Notes under the pieces: model-generated
What the model was told of the DNA's origin: nothing
The model's database searches: none
The model's input: only the letters and a program-made list of their open reading frames with translations
Assembly: GCA_003154555.1 (NCBI GenBank)
Contig: PMDT01000262.1
Coordinates: 11,404 to 26,367, forward strand
Reading direction: 5' to 3'
DNA length: 14,964 nucleotides
DNA from: Spirochaetaceae bacterium
Lineage (GTDB): Bacteria; Spirochaetota; Spirochaetia; SZUA-6; Fen-1364
Made by a program: the position numbers and the translations under genes
Shown: positions 7,869-14,715 of the stretch, one piece after another
Layout: the number at the start of each line of letters is the position of its first letter
Numbering within the stretch: the stretch's first letter is position 1

Positions 7869-8780
7869 GTGACGCCGTACGATTACATCGACACCGATGC
7901 GGGCATCGCGGCCTTGACCCGGCGCTTGCGGGAGGCGCGCGTGACGCGTCTCGCCATCGACGTGGAGGGGGAGAACAATCTCCACCGCTACGGGATCCAC
8001 GTGGGGCTGATCCAGCTCTTCGACGGCACACGCGGATTCATCGTGGATCCGCTCCCCAATCGCGACCGCTCGATCCTGAAGGGTCTGCTGGAAGACGCGC
8101 CGTGGACGCTCGTCTGGTTCGACGCGGGCAATGACCTCCTTTCCTTCCAGCACGCGATGGGCATCCGGCCCTCACCGATCCTCGACCTCGCACTTGCCGC
8201 GCGGATGCTCGGCAAGACCGGCGGCCTCCACCAGCACACCGGCCAGGCCGGATCCGCTTCGGCAAAGGACAAGTTCCAGCGCTCCAACTGGCTGCGTCGG
8301 CCCCTCTCCCGCGCGCTCCTTGACTACGCCATCTCCGACGTGCTCGAGCTCCTCCCGCTCGCCGACGAGCTTCTTGCGGAGCTGGAAGCCAGAGGACTGG
8401 GAGATGCATTCCGCGCGCGCAATCTCGAGCAGCAGGCCGCCACGCGCACGTGGAACCCGCTGGCCAATTTCACGCGCATCCCCGGCTACAACAGGCTGCC
8501 GCGTGCGGAGAAACGGCGCGCGCGGATCCTCTGGTACGCGCGAGAATACTATGGGCGCGCGTACGACGTGCCGCCCGCGCGGGTCGCGTCGAAACAGGAC
8601 ATGGGACGCATGTTGGACAAGGGCATCGGGGATGCGGCAGGCATTGCCGGCCTCCTGAACCAGGGCCGCGGCCGCGACAGGATCGATCCTGCCTCTTTCG
8701 CTGTCCACCTCGCGCAGGCGGAGAAGGATGTCGACGCGGAAGAAGCGTCACGCCGGCCGCAAGGAGCACGTCATGAGTGA
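7869..8780 (+). CDS. RNase D-like 3'-5' exonuclease (DEDDy fold plus one HRDC-like domain)
   Basis: A 303-residue protein starting at GTG 7869, the only start codon between the upstream in-frame TGA (7839-7841) and the conserved domain. DEDDy residues: Exo I D31 and E33 (AIDVEGEN), Exo II D89 (FDAGND), and Exo III Y153-x3-D157 (DYAISD), with the usual RRPLSRALLDYAISDV context. The Exo II segment reads WFDAGND where many RNase D proteins have a histidine (FHNxxxD-like). Residues about 195-275 (RIPGYNRLPRAEKRRARILW and onward) look like a single HRDC-type helical domain; full RNase D is about 375 residues with two. The family trims 3' ends of tRNA and other structured RNA in the cytoplasm. It overlaps the next gene by 8 bases, so it shares a transcript with two sugar-metabolism genes, an unexpected context. 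Whether it is true RNase D or a specialised exonuclease is open. Confidence 0.88.
   Translation: MTPYDYIDTDAGIAALTRRLREARVTRLAIDVEGENNLHRYGIHVGLIQLFDGTRGFIVDPLPNRDRSILKGLLEDAPWTLVWFDAGNDLLSFQHAMGIRPSPILDLALAARMLGKTGGLHQHTGQAGSASAKDKFQRSNWLRRPLSRALLDYAISDVLELLPLADELLAELEARGLGDAFRARNLEQQAATRTWNPLANFTRIPGYNRLPRAEKRRARILWYAREYYGRAYDVPPARVASKQDMGRMLDKGIGDAAGIAGLLNQGRGRDRIDPASFAVHLAQAEKDVDAEEASRRPQGARHE
8761..8766 (+). promoter_or_regulatory. Ribosome binding site of the lyase gene
   Basis: AAGGAG lies 6 bases before ATG 8773, within the last codons of the exonuclease gene. It fixes the lyase start at 8773 and rejects the upstream GTG at 8728. Confidence 0.8.
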
Positions 8781-9729
8781 AAAAAGATTCCCCCGCTGCA
8801 TACTGGCCACCTGCCTGATCCCCTGGGATGAGAAGGGCCGGCTCCTGGAGGGGCTCTTTCGGGAGCAGATCAAGCTGAATCTCCGCCAGACGCCGCACCT
8901 CTACGTCATGGGGACCGCGGGCGAGGGATACGCGCTGAGCGAGCCGCAGTTTGAGGAGATCGTCGGGATATTCACCTCCGAAATGAAGGCGGCCAACGCG
9001 GACCCGATGGTCGGCATCATCAGCCTGTCAGTGCCCGAAGTGCACCGGCGCATCGAGATGGCGCAGGCCGAGGGGGTGAACCTCTTCCAGGTGTCGCTTC
9101 CCAGTTGGGGCCCCTGCACGGAGGCGGAAATCTTCACCTTCTTCGACGAGATCTGCGGTCGGCATCCCGACTGCCGTTTCCTGCATTACAATCTCCTCCG
9201 TTCGCGCGTGCTGGTCACCCCGGCGCAGTACCGGAGGATCGCCGACAAGCACCCGAATCTCGTGGCGACGAAGAATATGACCGATTCGATCGGGACCCTT
9301 ACCCTGCTCCTGCAGGCGACGCCGCAGGTGCAGCATTTCCTTTCCGACGTCTCGCTTGCCTACGGGTGCCAGCTCGGGGAGTGCGGCCTGCTCATCTCGA
9401 TCGCAAGCTGCAACTGGGACACGGCGCAGCGCTACTTCGAGCTGTGCGTGAAGGGGGACATTGCCGCCGCGCGGGATCTCCAGGCCGACCTCGTGAACAT
9501 GACCGCCGATCTGCATGCGCTGGTCGATCCGTACAACCACATGGACGGCGGTTTCGACAAGATGTTCGCGCGCCTTCACCAGCCGAGCTTTCCCCTCCGC
9601 CTCCTCCCTCCCTATCACTGCGTACCGGATGAGATCTTTGAGCGCTTCCGCCTTCTTCTGAAAGAGAAATATCCCCGCTGGTATCCTCATGCCGATGCAG
9701 GCGCCGGCTCCGCCGGCCGGATGACCTGA
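8773..9729 (+). CDS. Dihydrodipicolinate synthase / N-acetylneuraminate lyase family aldolase
   Basis: A 318-residue (beta/alpha)8-barrel class I aldolase. The Schiff-base lysine is K167 in NLVATKNM and the catalytic tyrosine is Y139 in FLHYNLLRSR. The substrate-carboxylate loop is GTAGEG (47-52), where DapA has GTTGE and NanA has GSTGE. Positions of Y139 and K167 match NanA (137/165) a little better than DapA (133/161). The family makes or breaks pyruvate aldols in the cytoplasm. The next gene is a 2-epimerase of the ManNAc/GlcNAc type, which makes a sialic-acid-like or 2-keto-3-deoxy-sugar lyase attractive, but the motifs are not canonical for either, so no symbol is given. ATG 8773 has a near-perfect ribosome site; the gene overlaps the exonuclease by 8 bases. 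The C-terminal 14 residues are Ala/Gly-rich and possibly disordered. Family firm, reaction open. Confidence 0.9.
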   Translation: MSEKRFPRCILATCLIPWDEKGRLLEGLFREQIKLNLRQTPHLYVMGTAGEGYALSEPQFEEIVGIFTSEMKAANADPMVGIISLSVPEVHRRIEMAQAEGVNLFQVSLPSWGPCTEAEIFTFFDEICGRHPDCRFLHYNLLRSRVLVTPAQYRRIADKHPNLVATKNMTDSIGTLTLLLQATPQVQHFLSDVSLAYGCQLGECGLLISIASCNWDTAQRYFELCVKGDIAAARDLQADLVNMTADLHALVDPYNHMDGGFDKMFARLHQPSFPLRLLPPYHCVPDEIFERFRLLLKEKYPRWYPHADAGAGSAGRMT

Positions 9730-9793
9730 GCTGCGTGCCGCGCAGGCCGCGGGGCTCGCGGCATTCTACCGGCACCAGCTTCTCGACGACATC

Positions 9794-10936
9794 GTGCCGT
9801 TCTGGGAAGCGCGGTCGCCGGATGCGCAGTTCGGGGGGTACCTGCATCACTTCGACCGGCAGGGAAAGCTCATAGGCACGGACAAGAATGTCTGGTGCCA
9901 GGGGCGCATGCTCTGGATGTTTTCCGCGCTCGCCACGAACGTGGAGAAGCGTGACACGTGGATGCGAATTGCACGCAGCGGCCGCAATTTCCTCGTCTCC
10001 CACGCACACGCCGGCGGCGGACGATGGCATTACCTGCTCTCACGCGCGGGGGAAGTCCTCCGGCCTGACCGTTCCTTTTTCACGGACGCCTTCGTTCTCA
10101 CCGGTCTTGCGCAGTACGCCCTTGCCACCGGAAGCGACGAGGACAGGGACCTGATTGATGCGACCTTCGACACGCTCGTCGCCAACATGACGCGCGACGG
10201 CTTCAACGAGTTCCACCATTTCTCGCTCGATCCCCGGCGCCAATGGCACAGCGTCTCCATGATCGGGCTTTTCGTCTCCTCGGTTCTTTCGCCTTTGCTC
10301 GGTGAATCACGGACGCACGCGATCGCCGACCTCTGCATCGACAGGATCCTCCACCTCTTCGCGCGGGATGACCTGCGCGTGCTCCTGGAGTCGGTGGGTC
10401 GTGACGGTGTGCCGATCGACGATGCGACGGGTCGCAGGATCAACCCCGGCCACACCATGGAATCGATGTGGTTCTGCATGGAGGAGGCTCTCCGCCGCGG
10501 CGATGACGCGACGGCGCGGCGCTGCATCGAGGTGATCGACTGGGCGTATGAAAAAGGACACGACGGCGCGCACGGAGGGATCTTCAACATCCTCGACCGG
10601 GGCGGCGGCGAGCCGGCCGGCTACGACCCGCGCGCGAGCTACGACGAGGCGTGGGACGACAAGGTCTGGTGGGTACACTCGGAAAGCCTGTACGCGATCC
10701 TTCTCGCTGCATCCTTGTCACAGCGGCCTGACCTGGACGCCCGGTTTCTCGCGCTGCATGCCTGGAGCCAGGAGCACTTCCACGACCCCGTGCATGGTGA
10801 GTGGTATGCCTACCTCCATCGCGACGGCACGCCGAAGGTGACGGACAAGGGGACCTGGATCAAGGCCGCGTTCCACGTACCGCGCAACCTCATGCAGATC
10901 ATGCTGCTGTTGGAAAAGGAAGCCCGAAAGCCATAG
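9794..10936 (+). CDS. N-acylglucosamine 2-epimerase (AGE) family sugar epimerase; true start uncertain
   Basis: An (alpha/alpha)6-barrel epimerase, 380 residues from GTG 9794. Matches to renin-binding protein/AGE are clear: KNVWCQGRMLWMFSAL, NPGHTMESMWF with H220, DKVWWVHSESLYA, HGEWYAYLHRDG, and AAFHVPRNL with H361. The two histidines correspond to the acid/base pair of AGE. AGE interconverts ManNAc and GlcNAc; relatives epimerise mannose/glucose or cellobiose. The GH38 gene nearby makes free mannose a candidate substrate, while the lyase next door suggests ManNAc. The start is odd: the frame is open back to 9725 and the 20-odd residues before the GTG read like the conserved first helix (LAAFYRHQLLDDIVPFW), but no ATG, GTG or TTG exists there. 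CTG 9731, 1 base after the lyase stop, is the best upstream candidate and would give about 401 residues. No Shine-Dalgarno precedes the GTG. Third gene of its operon. Confidence 0.88.
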   Translation: MPFWEARSPDAQFGGYLHHFDRQGKLIGTDKNVWCQGRMLWMFSALATNVEKRDTWMRIARSGRNFLVSHAHAGGGRWHYLLSRAGEVLRPDRSFFTDAFVLTGLAQYALATGSDEDRDLIDATFDTLVANMTRDGFNEFHHFSLDPRRQWHSVSMIGLFVSSVLSPLLGESRTHAIADLCIDRILHLFARDDLRVLLESVGRDGVPIDDATGRRINPGHTMESMWFCMEEALRRGDDATARRCIEVIDWAYEKGHDGAHGGIFNILDRGGGEPAGYDPRASYDEAWDDKVWWVHSESLYAILLAASLSQRPDLDARFLALHAWSQEHFHDPVHGEWYAYLHRDGTPKVTDKGTWIKAAFHVPRNLMQIMLLLEKEARKP

Positions 10937-10955
10937 GCAGGCCGCGGCCCGCAGC

Positions 10956-13397
10956 TCAGGAAAGGGTGATCCGCCTGCCGCCCAGCAGGTCCGCCGTGGA
11001 TGGATGACACGTGAACACGATAAGCTGCCGGCCCTCCGCGAATGACCCGAGCGTCCGGGCGGCCGCCCGTTGCCGATCGGGATCCATGTCGACCAGCGGG
11101 TCGTCCATCATGAGGAATCCATCGGATCCTTCGATGAAGAAGCTCGCCATGGCAAGGCGCAGCGCGAGGGCCAGCGCGTCCTGCGTGCCCGCGGAGAGCA
11201 TGTTCCAGGGGAGCGCGGCCCCGTCGGGGCCGGCAAGGGCGGCTGGCATCGCCCCATCGAGGGTCACGCGCGCGTGGCGTCCCCCGGTCATGACCGCAAT
11301 GGTTTCCTGGAGACGGCCGCGCATGCCGTCGTACAGCGCGGCCTCCCCGGCGCCAAGGGCCTCCACGCGCGCGGCCTCCACCCTCTGCAGCGCTGCCCCG
11401 TGTCGCCGCGCGGACTGCAACGCTTCCTCCGCTTCCTGGAGGAGACTGGCGAGCTCTTCTGACGACTGGTCGGGTGCCCGCGCCGTAAGCGCGCGCTTAT
11501 CCCCTTCCAGCCTCTCCCGCGCGACCCGAAGATCGGTCTGTTCCTTCTGCTCCCGATCGAAGGCCTGGAGAAACTCCGCGGCGTCGCGGTAGGAAGCAGG
11601 CAGGGGCGCGAACGATTCGACCCGGGCGGCAAGCTCGTTATGGCGGAATCTTTTTTCCGCGAACTGATCCATGAGCTTTTCCGCCGAGCCGTAGCTTTTT
11701 TCCCAGGCAAGGACGCGCTCGCGCAGGGATTCCAGGTCGCGGGTCAGGGCATCGGCCCGGGCCGCATCCGTTGCGAGCGCTGCCGCGATCTCCACCGACG
11801 GTCGATGCGGCTCCTCGGCGCCCAGCGCCGCGACGCGCCCCTTGAGCTCGTCCACGGTATCCCCGGCAAGCTCTTCGCCCAGGTTCTTCTCCGCGGAATC
11901 CACGTCCGCCAGTCGCCTCTCATACTCCCGGCTCCGCGCCTCGGCATCGGCGGCGTCCGCGGCACCGTTTTTTTCCAGGAGCGCGGTCAACAGGCGCTGT
12001 GCCCCGGCGAGCTTTTCCCTGCGCACAGCGGCATCGGCATCGCCGGTACTGACGTCCATCTCCATGTCCTTGTGGACAATCCTCACCCGGCCGGCAGCTT
12101 GCAGATCCGCCGTCTGGCCGGGACCGAGGAAGCGCCGGCTCTCCGCTCTCCCGTCCTCCCGAATGAGCAGGTCCACCTCCGCACGTGCCGTCACGGTCAC
12201 GGTAATCTTTCCCGCCTCATTCCCTGCAAGGAGCTTGTCCACCTCGGACGATGCGCGCCGTATCTCGTCCAGGGCCTTTCGCTCCAGGGGTGGCACGGCC
12301 GCAAGCATCGCGCATGCTTCTTCGACCTGGGCGATGCGGCGGAGAATCTTTGCATACTTCTCCCGCAGGCTCCTGCCCTCCTCCGATCTGCGGGCAGCCT
12401 GCAACTCCTTTTCCCCGCGGATAATGGTCGTCTGCATGCCAGCAAGCACGCCGCGCATCTCTGCGCTCCTCGCCAGCGCGAGCTGCCACTCCGAGGAGGC
12501 GGCGCGCAAGGCATCCGCCTCCGCTCCGATGCGGCCCCGCTCGGCTTCCAGCGCGCGTCGTTCGCGCGCGTCGCGCGCCGCAGCCTCGTGCGCGGCCAGG
12601 AACGCGCTGCAGGCGGCCAGGCGCTCCGCGGTCGCGCGCAGGCGCTGATTGACGACGTCGAGCTCACCCTCGCAGGCAACGGCCTTGCGCCAGAGGACGC
12701 GCGCACTTTCCGCGGCATACCATGCCTGGAGGATGGCACCGACGTCCTGTTTCCATGGCTGCTCGATGCCACGGTCGCGTCCATTGCCGTCCTTCTGGGG
12801 ACCGTTGTGGATGTCGTCCCAGTGGCCGAAGGATTTCGCAAGCTCGCGGGCGACGCGCGCGGTGAAACGGTCGACGGAGATTCCGCCGGTCTCCTGCACC
12901 GTGCGGCGCAGGGTGTCGGCGAGATCGGCAAGCGGATCCTGCCGATGCGCGCGAAGCGACGCCACCGTTGCCGCAAGCTCTGACTGGCCCGTCATCAGGA
13001 TGCTGGAGACGACCGCCGGGGTCGCAGGGAGCAATCGGACAAGCTCCTCTTTCAACGCTGCCTCGTCGGTGAGGGAAACGCCCGCGGGGGAGACGAGCTC
13101 CGAGCCGGCAGAGGCGCCCCAGCGCCGGCGCAGGGTCCAGTGCGCGCCTCCGACCGAGAGGACGAGCTCCACCTGGATCGCATCACCGCCGCCGATGGGG
13201 AGGTAGGGAACAAGCAGGCGCACCTGGTCCGGCTTCGTGAGGCGCGTCGGAACGAAAAGGGCGTGGCGCACTGCCTTGAAGACCGTGGACTTGCCCGCCT
13301 CGTTGGGACCGAGCACGACATTCAAACCGGGTGAGAGCTCCAGCAGCCGGTCGGCAAAGCAGCCGAAGGGATGGAGACGCACCCTGGTGACGATCAC
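10956..13397 (-). CDS. SbcC/YhaN-like SMC-type ATPase without zinc hook
   Basis: An 813-residue Rad50/SbcC-like protein. Walker A is GPNEAGKST (30-38) and the Q-loop region contains ILMTGQSELAAT. Two long Ala/Arg/Glu-rich coiled-coil stretches run from about 170 to 390 and 455 to 690. The C-terminal lobe has the ABC signature LSAGTQDALALALRLA near 733, Walker B FLMMDDPLVDMDPDRQ near 760 and an H-loop VFTCHPS near 794. Rad50 and SbcC carry a CxxC zinc hook at the coiled-coil tip; no CxxC occurs here. Instead a short beta-rich stretch, about 397-452 (KITVTVTARAEVDLLI, RVRIVHKDMEMDV), splits the coils. With the SbcD-like partner it should form an ATP-driven DNA-end-processing complex in the cytoplasm. 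It starts at GTG 13397, overlapping the partner's stop as GTGA. Call of ATPase firm; whether it is orthologous to SbcC or YhaN is uncertain. Confidence 0.9.
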   Translation of the reverse strand: MIVTRVRLHPFGCFADRLLELSPGLNVVLGPNEAGKSTVFKAVRHALFVPTRLTKPDQVRLLVPYLPIGGGDAIQVELVLSVGGAHWTLRRRWGASAGSELVSPAGVSLTDEAALKEELVRLLPATPAVVSSILMTGQSELAATVASLRAHRQDPLADLADTLRRTVQETGGISVDRFTARVARELAKSFGHWDDIHNGPQKDGNGRDRGIEQPWKQDVGAILQAWYAAESARVLWRKAVACEGELDVVNQRLRATAERLAACSAFLAAHEAAARDARERRALEAERGRIGAEADALRAASSEWQLALARSAEMRGVLAGMQTTIIRGEKELQAARRSEEGRSLREKYAKILRRIAQVEEACAMLAAVPPLERKALDEIRRASSEVDKLLAGNEAGKITVTVTARAEVDLLIREDGRAESRRFLGPGQTADLQAAGRVRIVHKDMEMDVSTGDADAAVRREKLAGAQRLLTALLEKNGAADAADAEARSREYERRLADVDSAEKNLGEELAGDTVDELKGRVAALGAEEPHRPSVEIAAALATDAARADALTRDLESLRERVLAWEKSYGSAEKLMDQFAEKRFRHNELAARVESFAPLPASYRDAAEFLQAFDREQKEQTDLRVARERLEGDKRALTARAPDQSSEELASLLQEAEEALQSARRHGAALQRVEAARVEALGAGEAALYDGMRGRLQETIAVMTGGRHARVTLDGAMPAALAGPDGAALPWNMLSAGTQDALALALRLAMASFFIEGSDGFLMMDDPLVDMDPDRQRAAARTLGSFAEGRQLIVFTCHPSTADLLGGRRITLS

Positions 13398-14500
13398 GCG
13401 CGCATCTCCGCAAGGAGCTCGCTTGCCGCCTCCAATGCATCCTGGTCTCCCCGCTCCGCCAGCCGCACGAGCAGCGTGTGAGGAAAGGAACCCGAGGGAT
13501 AGGAGCGATCGATCGCGTCTCGCGTGATCTCCTCCTGCAGCGCGTCGCTTCGAAGGTCGAGGTGGAGGAGGCCCTGTGCCATGCGCGCCCGCAGATCTCC
13601 CACCGAGGCAAGTATCTCACGCGGCACCTTTCCCTTCAGGTGCAGACGCAGAATCGTGCCGGTCGATTCGGGGCCTTCCGCGAGCCGCGCCGCCTTGTCC
13701 AGGTCCGACGCCTGGCGCACATCAACGACTTCTTCGCGGAACCGGAGCTGGCCGGTGCGCAGCACCCGGGCAGAGACGGCGTTCTGCTCGTCCAGATCGA
13801 GCAGCCACGACTGGCCTTCGTGCCGGCAGTCAAAGCCGTCCGGCTCAGGCGTGCCGGCACAGAACAAGGTGTCGCGCGCGCCGGGGATGGCGGGAAAGCG
13901 CAGGTGGGTGTGCCCGAGAAGCCAGAGATGCATCCCGGCCTCGGCGAGCTCACGCAGGCTCATGGGAAAGTAGAGGCCGTCCTGGTCCGGCGATTGGCCT
14001 TCCACGGCGCCATGCGCGACGCCGATGCGATGACGCACAACCGGCTCCGTCGATGCGGCTCGCACCCAGCCGATGGCGTTGGCGTCGGAATGTTTCGTCG
14101 TGCACGGCCCGGGGTACAGGCACGCATCCAGGTCGAAATGACCGAGGGGGTACGGCCGCGGCTGGTCCAGCACGAGCACCGAGTCGCCGCAGGCATCACG
14201 GAACCGGGGCCACAGCTCGTCATCCGGTGCGACATAGTCGTGATTGCCGGGCAGCACGGCTGCGAGCCTCCCCTGGAAGCCGCGCAGCGCCGCCGCGGCG
14301 CGCTGAACGTCCCGGCGGGCAACCGTGACCCGTTCGAACAGGTCGCCGGCGATCACCAGCAGATCGCAGCGTGCTTCGTTGGCCGCGGCCACGATGCGCT
14401 CCAGGCAGGTGAAGCGCACCTCGACGAGCCTCTCCTGCACGTCGGGGTAGCCGGCGAATTTCATGCCGAGATGCAGGTCGGAGCAGAGCAGTATCCGCAT
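13394..14500 (-). CDS. SbcD/YhaO-like metallophosphoesterase nuclease
   Basis: A 368-residue calcineurin-like phosphoesterase of the Mre11/SbcD group. Metal ligands: D8 and H10 (SDLHLG), D53 (AGDLF), N86 and H87 in GNHD (85-88), a histidine in VAHGAVEG, and the HxH of LLGHTHLR. A C-terminal cap follows, with strands such as TILRLHLKGKVP and helices to the end. Mre11-type proteins are Mn2+-dependent DNA nucleases that act with a Rad50/SbcC ATPase on broken or hairpin ends. ATG 14500 is chosen because MRILLCSDLHLG places the first strand at the N-terminus, as in relatives. The frame extends to GTG 14566, but that part covers a promoter-like sequence and adds 22 unconserved-looking residues. No ribosome site precedes ATG 14500. 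The stop overlaps the ATPase GTG, so the two subunits are probably made in fixed ratio. Confidence 0.93.
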   Translation of the reverse strand: MRILLCSDLHLGMKFAGYPDVQERLVEVRFTCLERIVAAANEARCDLLVIAGDLFERVTVARRDVQRAAAALRGFQGRLAAVLPGNHDYVAPDDELWPRFRDACGDSVLVLDQPRPYPLGHFDLDACLYPGPCTTKHSDANAIGWVRAASTEPVVRHRIGVAHGAVEGQSPDQDGLYFPMSLRELAEAGMHLWLLGHTHLRFPAIPGARDTLFCAGTPEPDGFDCRHEGQSWLLDLDEQNAVSARVLRTGQLRFREEVVDVRQASDLDKAARLAEGPESTGTILRLHLKGKVPREILASVGDLRARMAQGLLHLDLRSDALQEEITRDAIDRSYPSGSFPHTLLVRLAERGDQDALEAASELLAEMRA

Positions 14501-14508
14501 CGCCGCAG

Positions 14509-14538
14509 AGTATAGGGGATCGCGCGGCCGGGAGTAAA
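14509..14538 (-). promoter_or_regulatory. Promoter candidate for the SbcDC-like operon, giving a near-leaderless mRNA
   Basis: On the minus strand TTTACT (14533-14538, four of six) and TATACT (14509-14514, five of six) have an 18-base spacer. The -10 box ends 8 bases before ATG 14500, so transcription would start within 1-3 bases of the start codon, consistent with the absence of a ribosome site. The string TATACTCTG is shared with the KirBac promoter candidate. Confidence 0.45.
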
Positions 14539-14611
14539 GTTGGGGGAATGCTGCCACAAATGCCACGGTGTACCATAGGCAGGGACGCCGAGGGCCGAGG
14601 AGTGCAGAAAT

Positions 14612-14629
14612 GCCACCGAATACGGTGGC
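14612..14629. repeat. Perfect 7-bp hairpin with AATA loop
   Basis: GCCACCG and CGGTGGC face each other across a four-base loop. On the minus strand it is followed by ATTTCT, too weak for a confident terminator. It might be a second termination or attenuation element between the isomerase and the SbcD-like gene. The 9-base string AAATGCCAC precedes it at 14608-14616 and also occurs at 14558-14566. Confidence 0.4.
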
Positions 14630-14664
14630 CGCGGACGCACGTCATGAGGCCCGCGGCCGGCCGC

Positions 14665-14699
14665 AAAGAAAGGCCGCGACCCGACGAGGAATCGCGGCC
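14665..14699 (-). terminator. Rho-independent terminator after the FKBP gene
   Basis: Read on the minus strand, GGCCGCGA (14699-14692) and TCGCGGCC (14679-14672) form a perfect 8-bp GC-rich stem with a 12-base loop, followed at once by TTTCTTT (14671-14665). It lies 16 bases past the isomerase stop and separates that gene from the SbcDC-like operon. Confidence 0.72.
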
Positions 14700-14715
14700 G
14701 GGCAGCATGCCCGCG

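Noticed and set aside
6178..7872. 564-codon open frame on the plus strand
   Set aside because: Antisense to the symporter; the Asp/Glu/His/Arg-rich composition is the mirror image of hydrophobic membrane codons. No recognisable fold.
7660..8031. N-terminal extension of the symporter frame
   Set aside because: The 124 extra residues are Arg/Pro/Ser-rich, overlap the divergent exonuclease gene, and GPH proteins begin close to the first helix as ATG 7659 does.
8728..8772. Upstream GTG start for the aldolase
   Set aside because: ATG 8773 has AAGGAG at ideal spacing; the extension reads as a basic stretch within the exonuclease C-terminus.
10940..10949. Palindrome GGCCGCGGCC between the convergent epimerase and ATPase genes
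   Set aside because: A self-complementary 10-mer with no loop and no T-run on either side; expected by chance in such GC-rich sequence, so not called a terminator.
11640..12983. 447-codon open frame on the plus strand
   Set aside because: Antisense to the coiled-coil part of the SbcC-like ATPase; no motif, and the minus strand has a complete, well-conserved gene.
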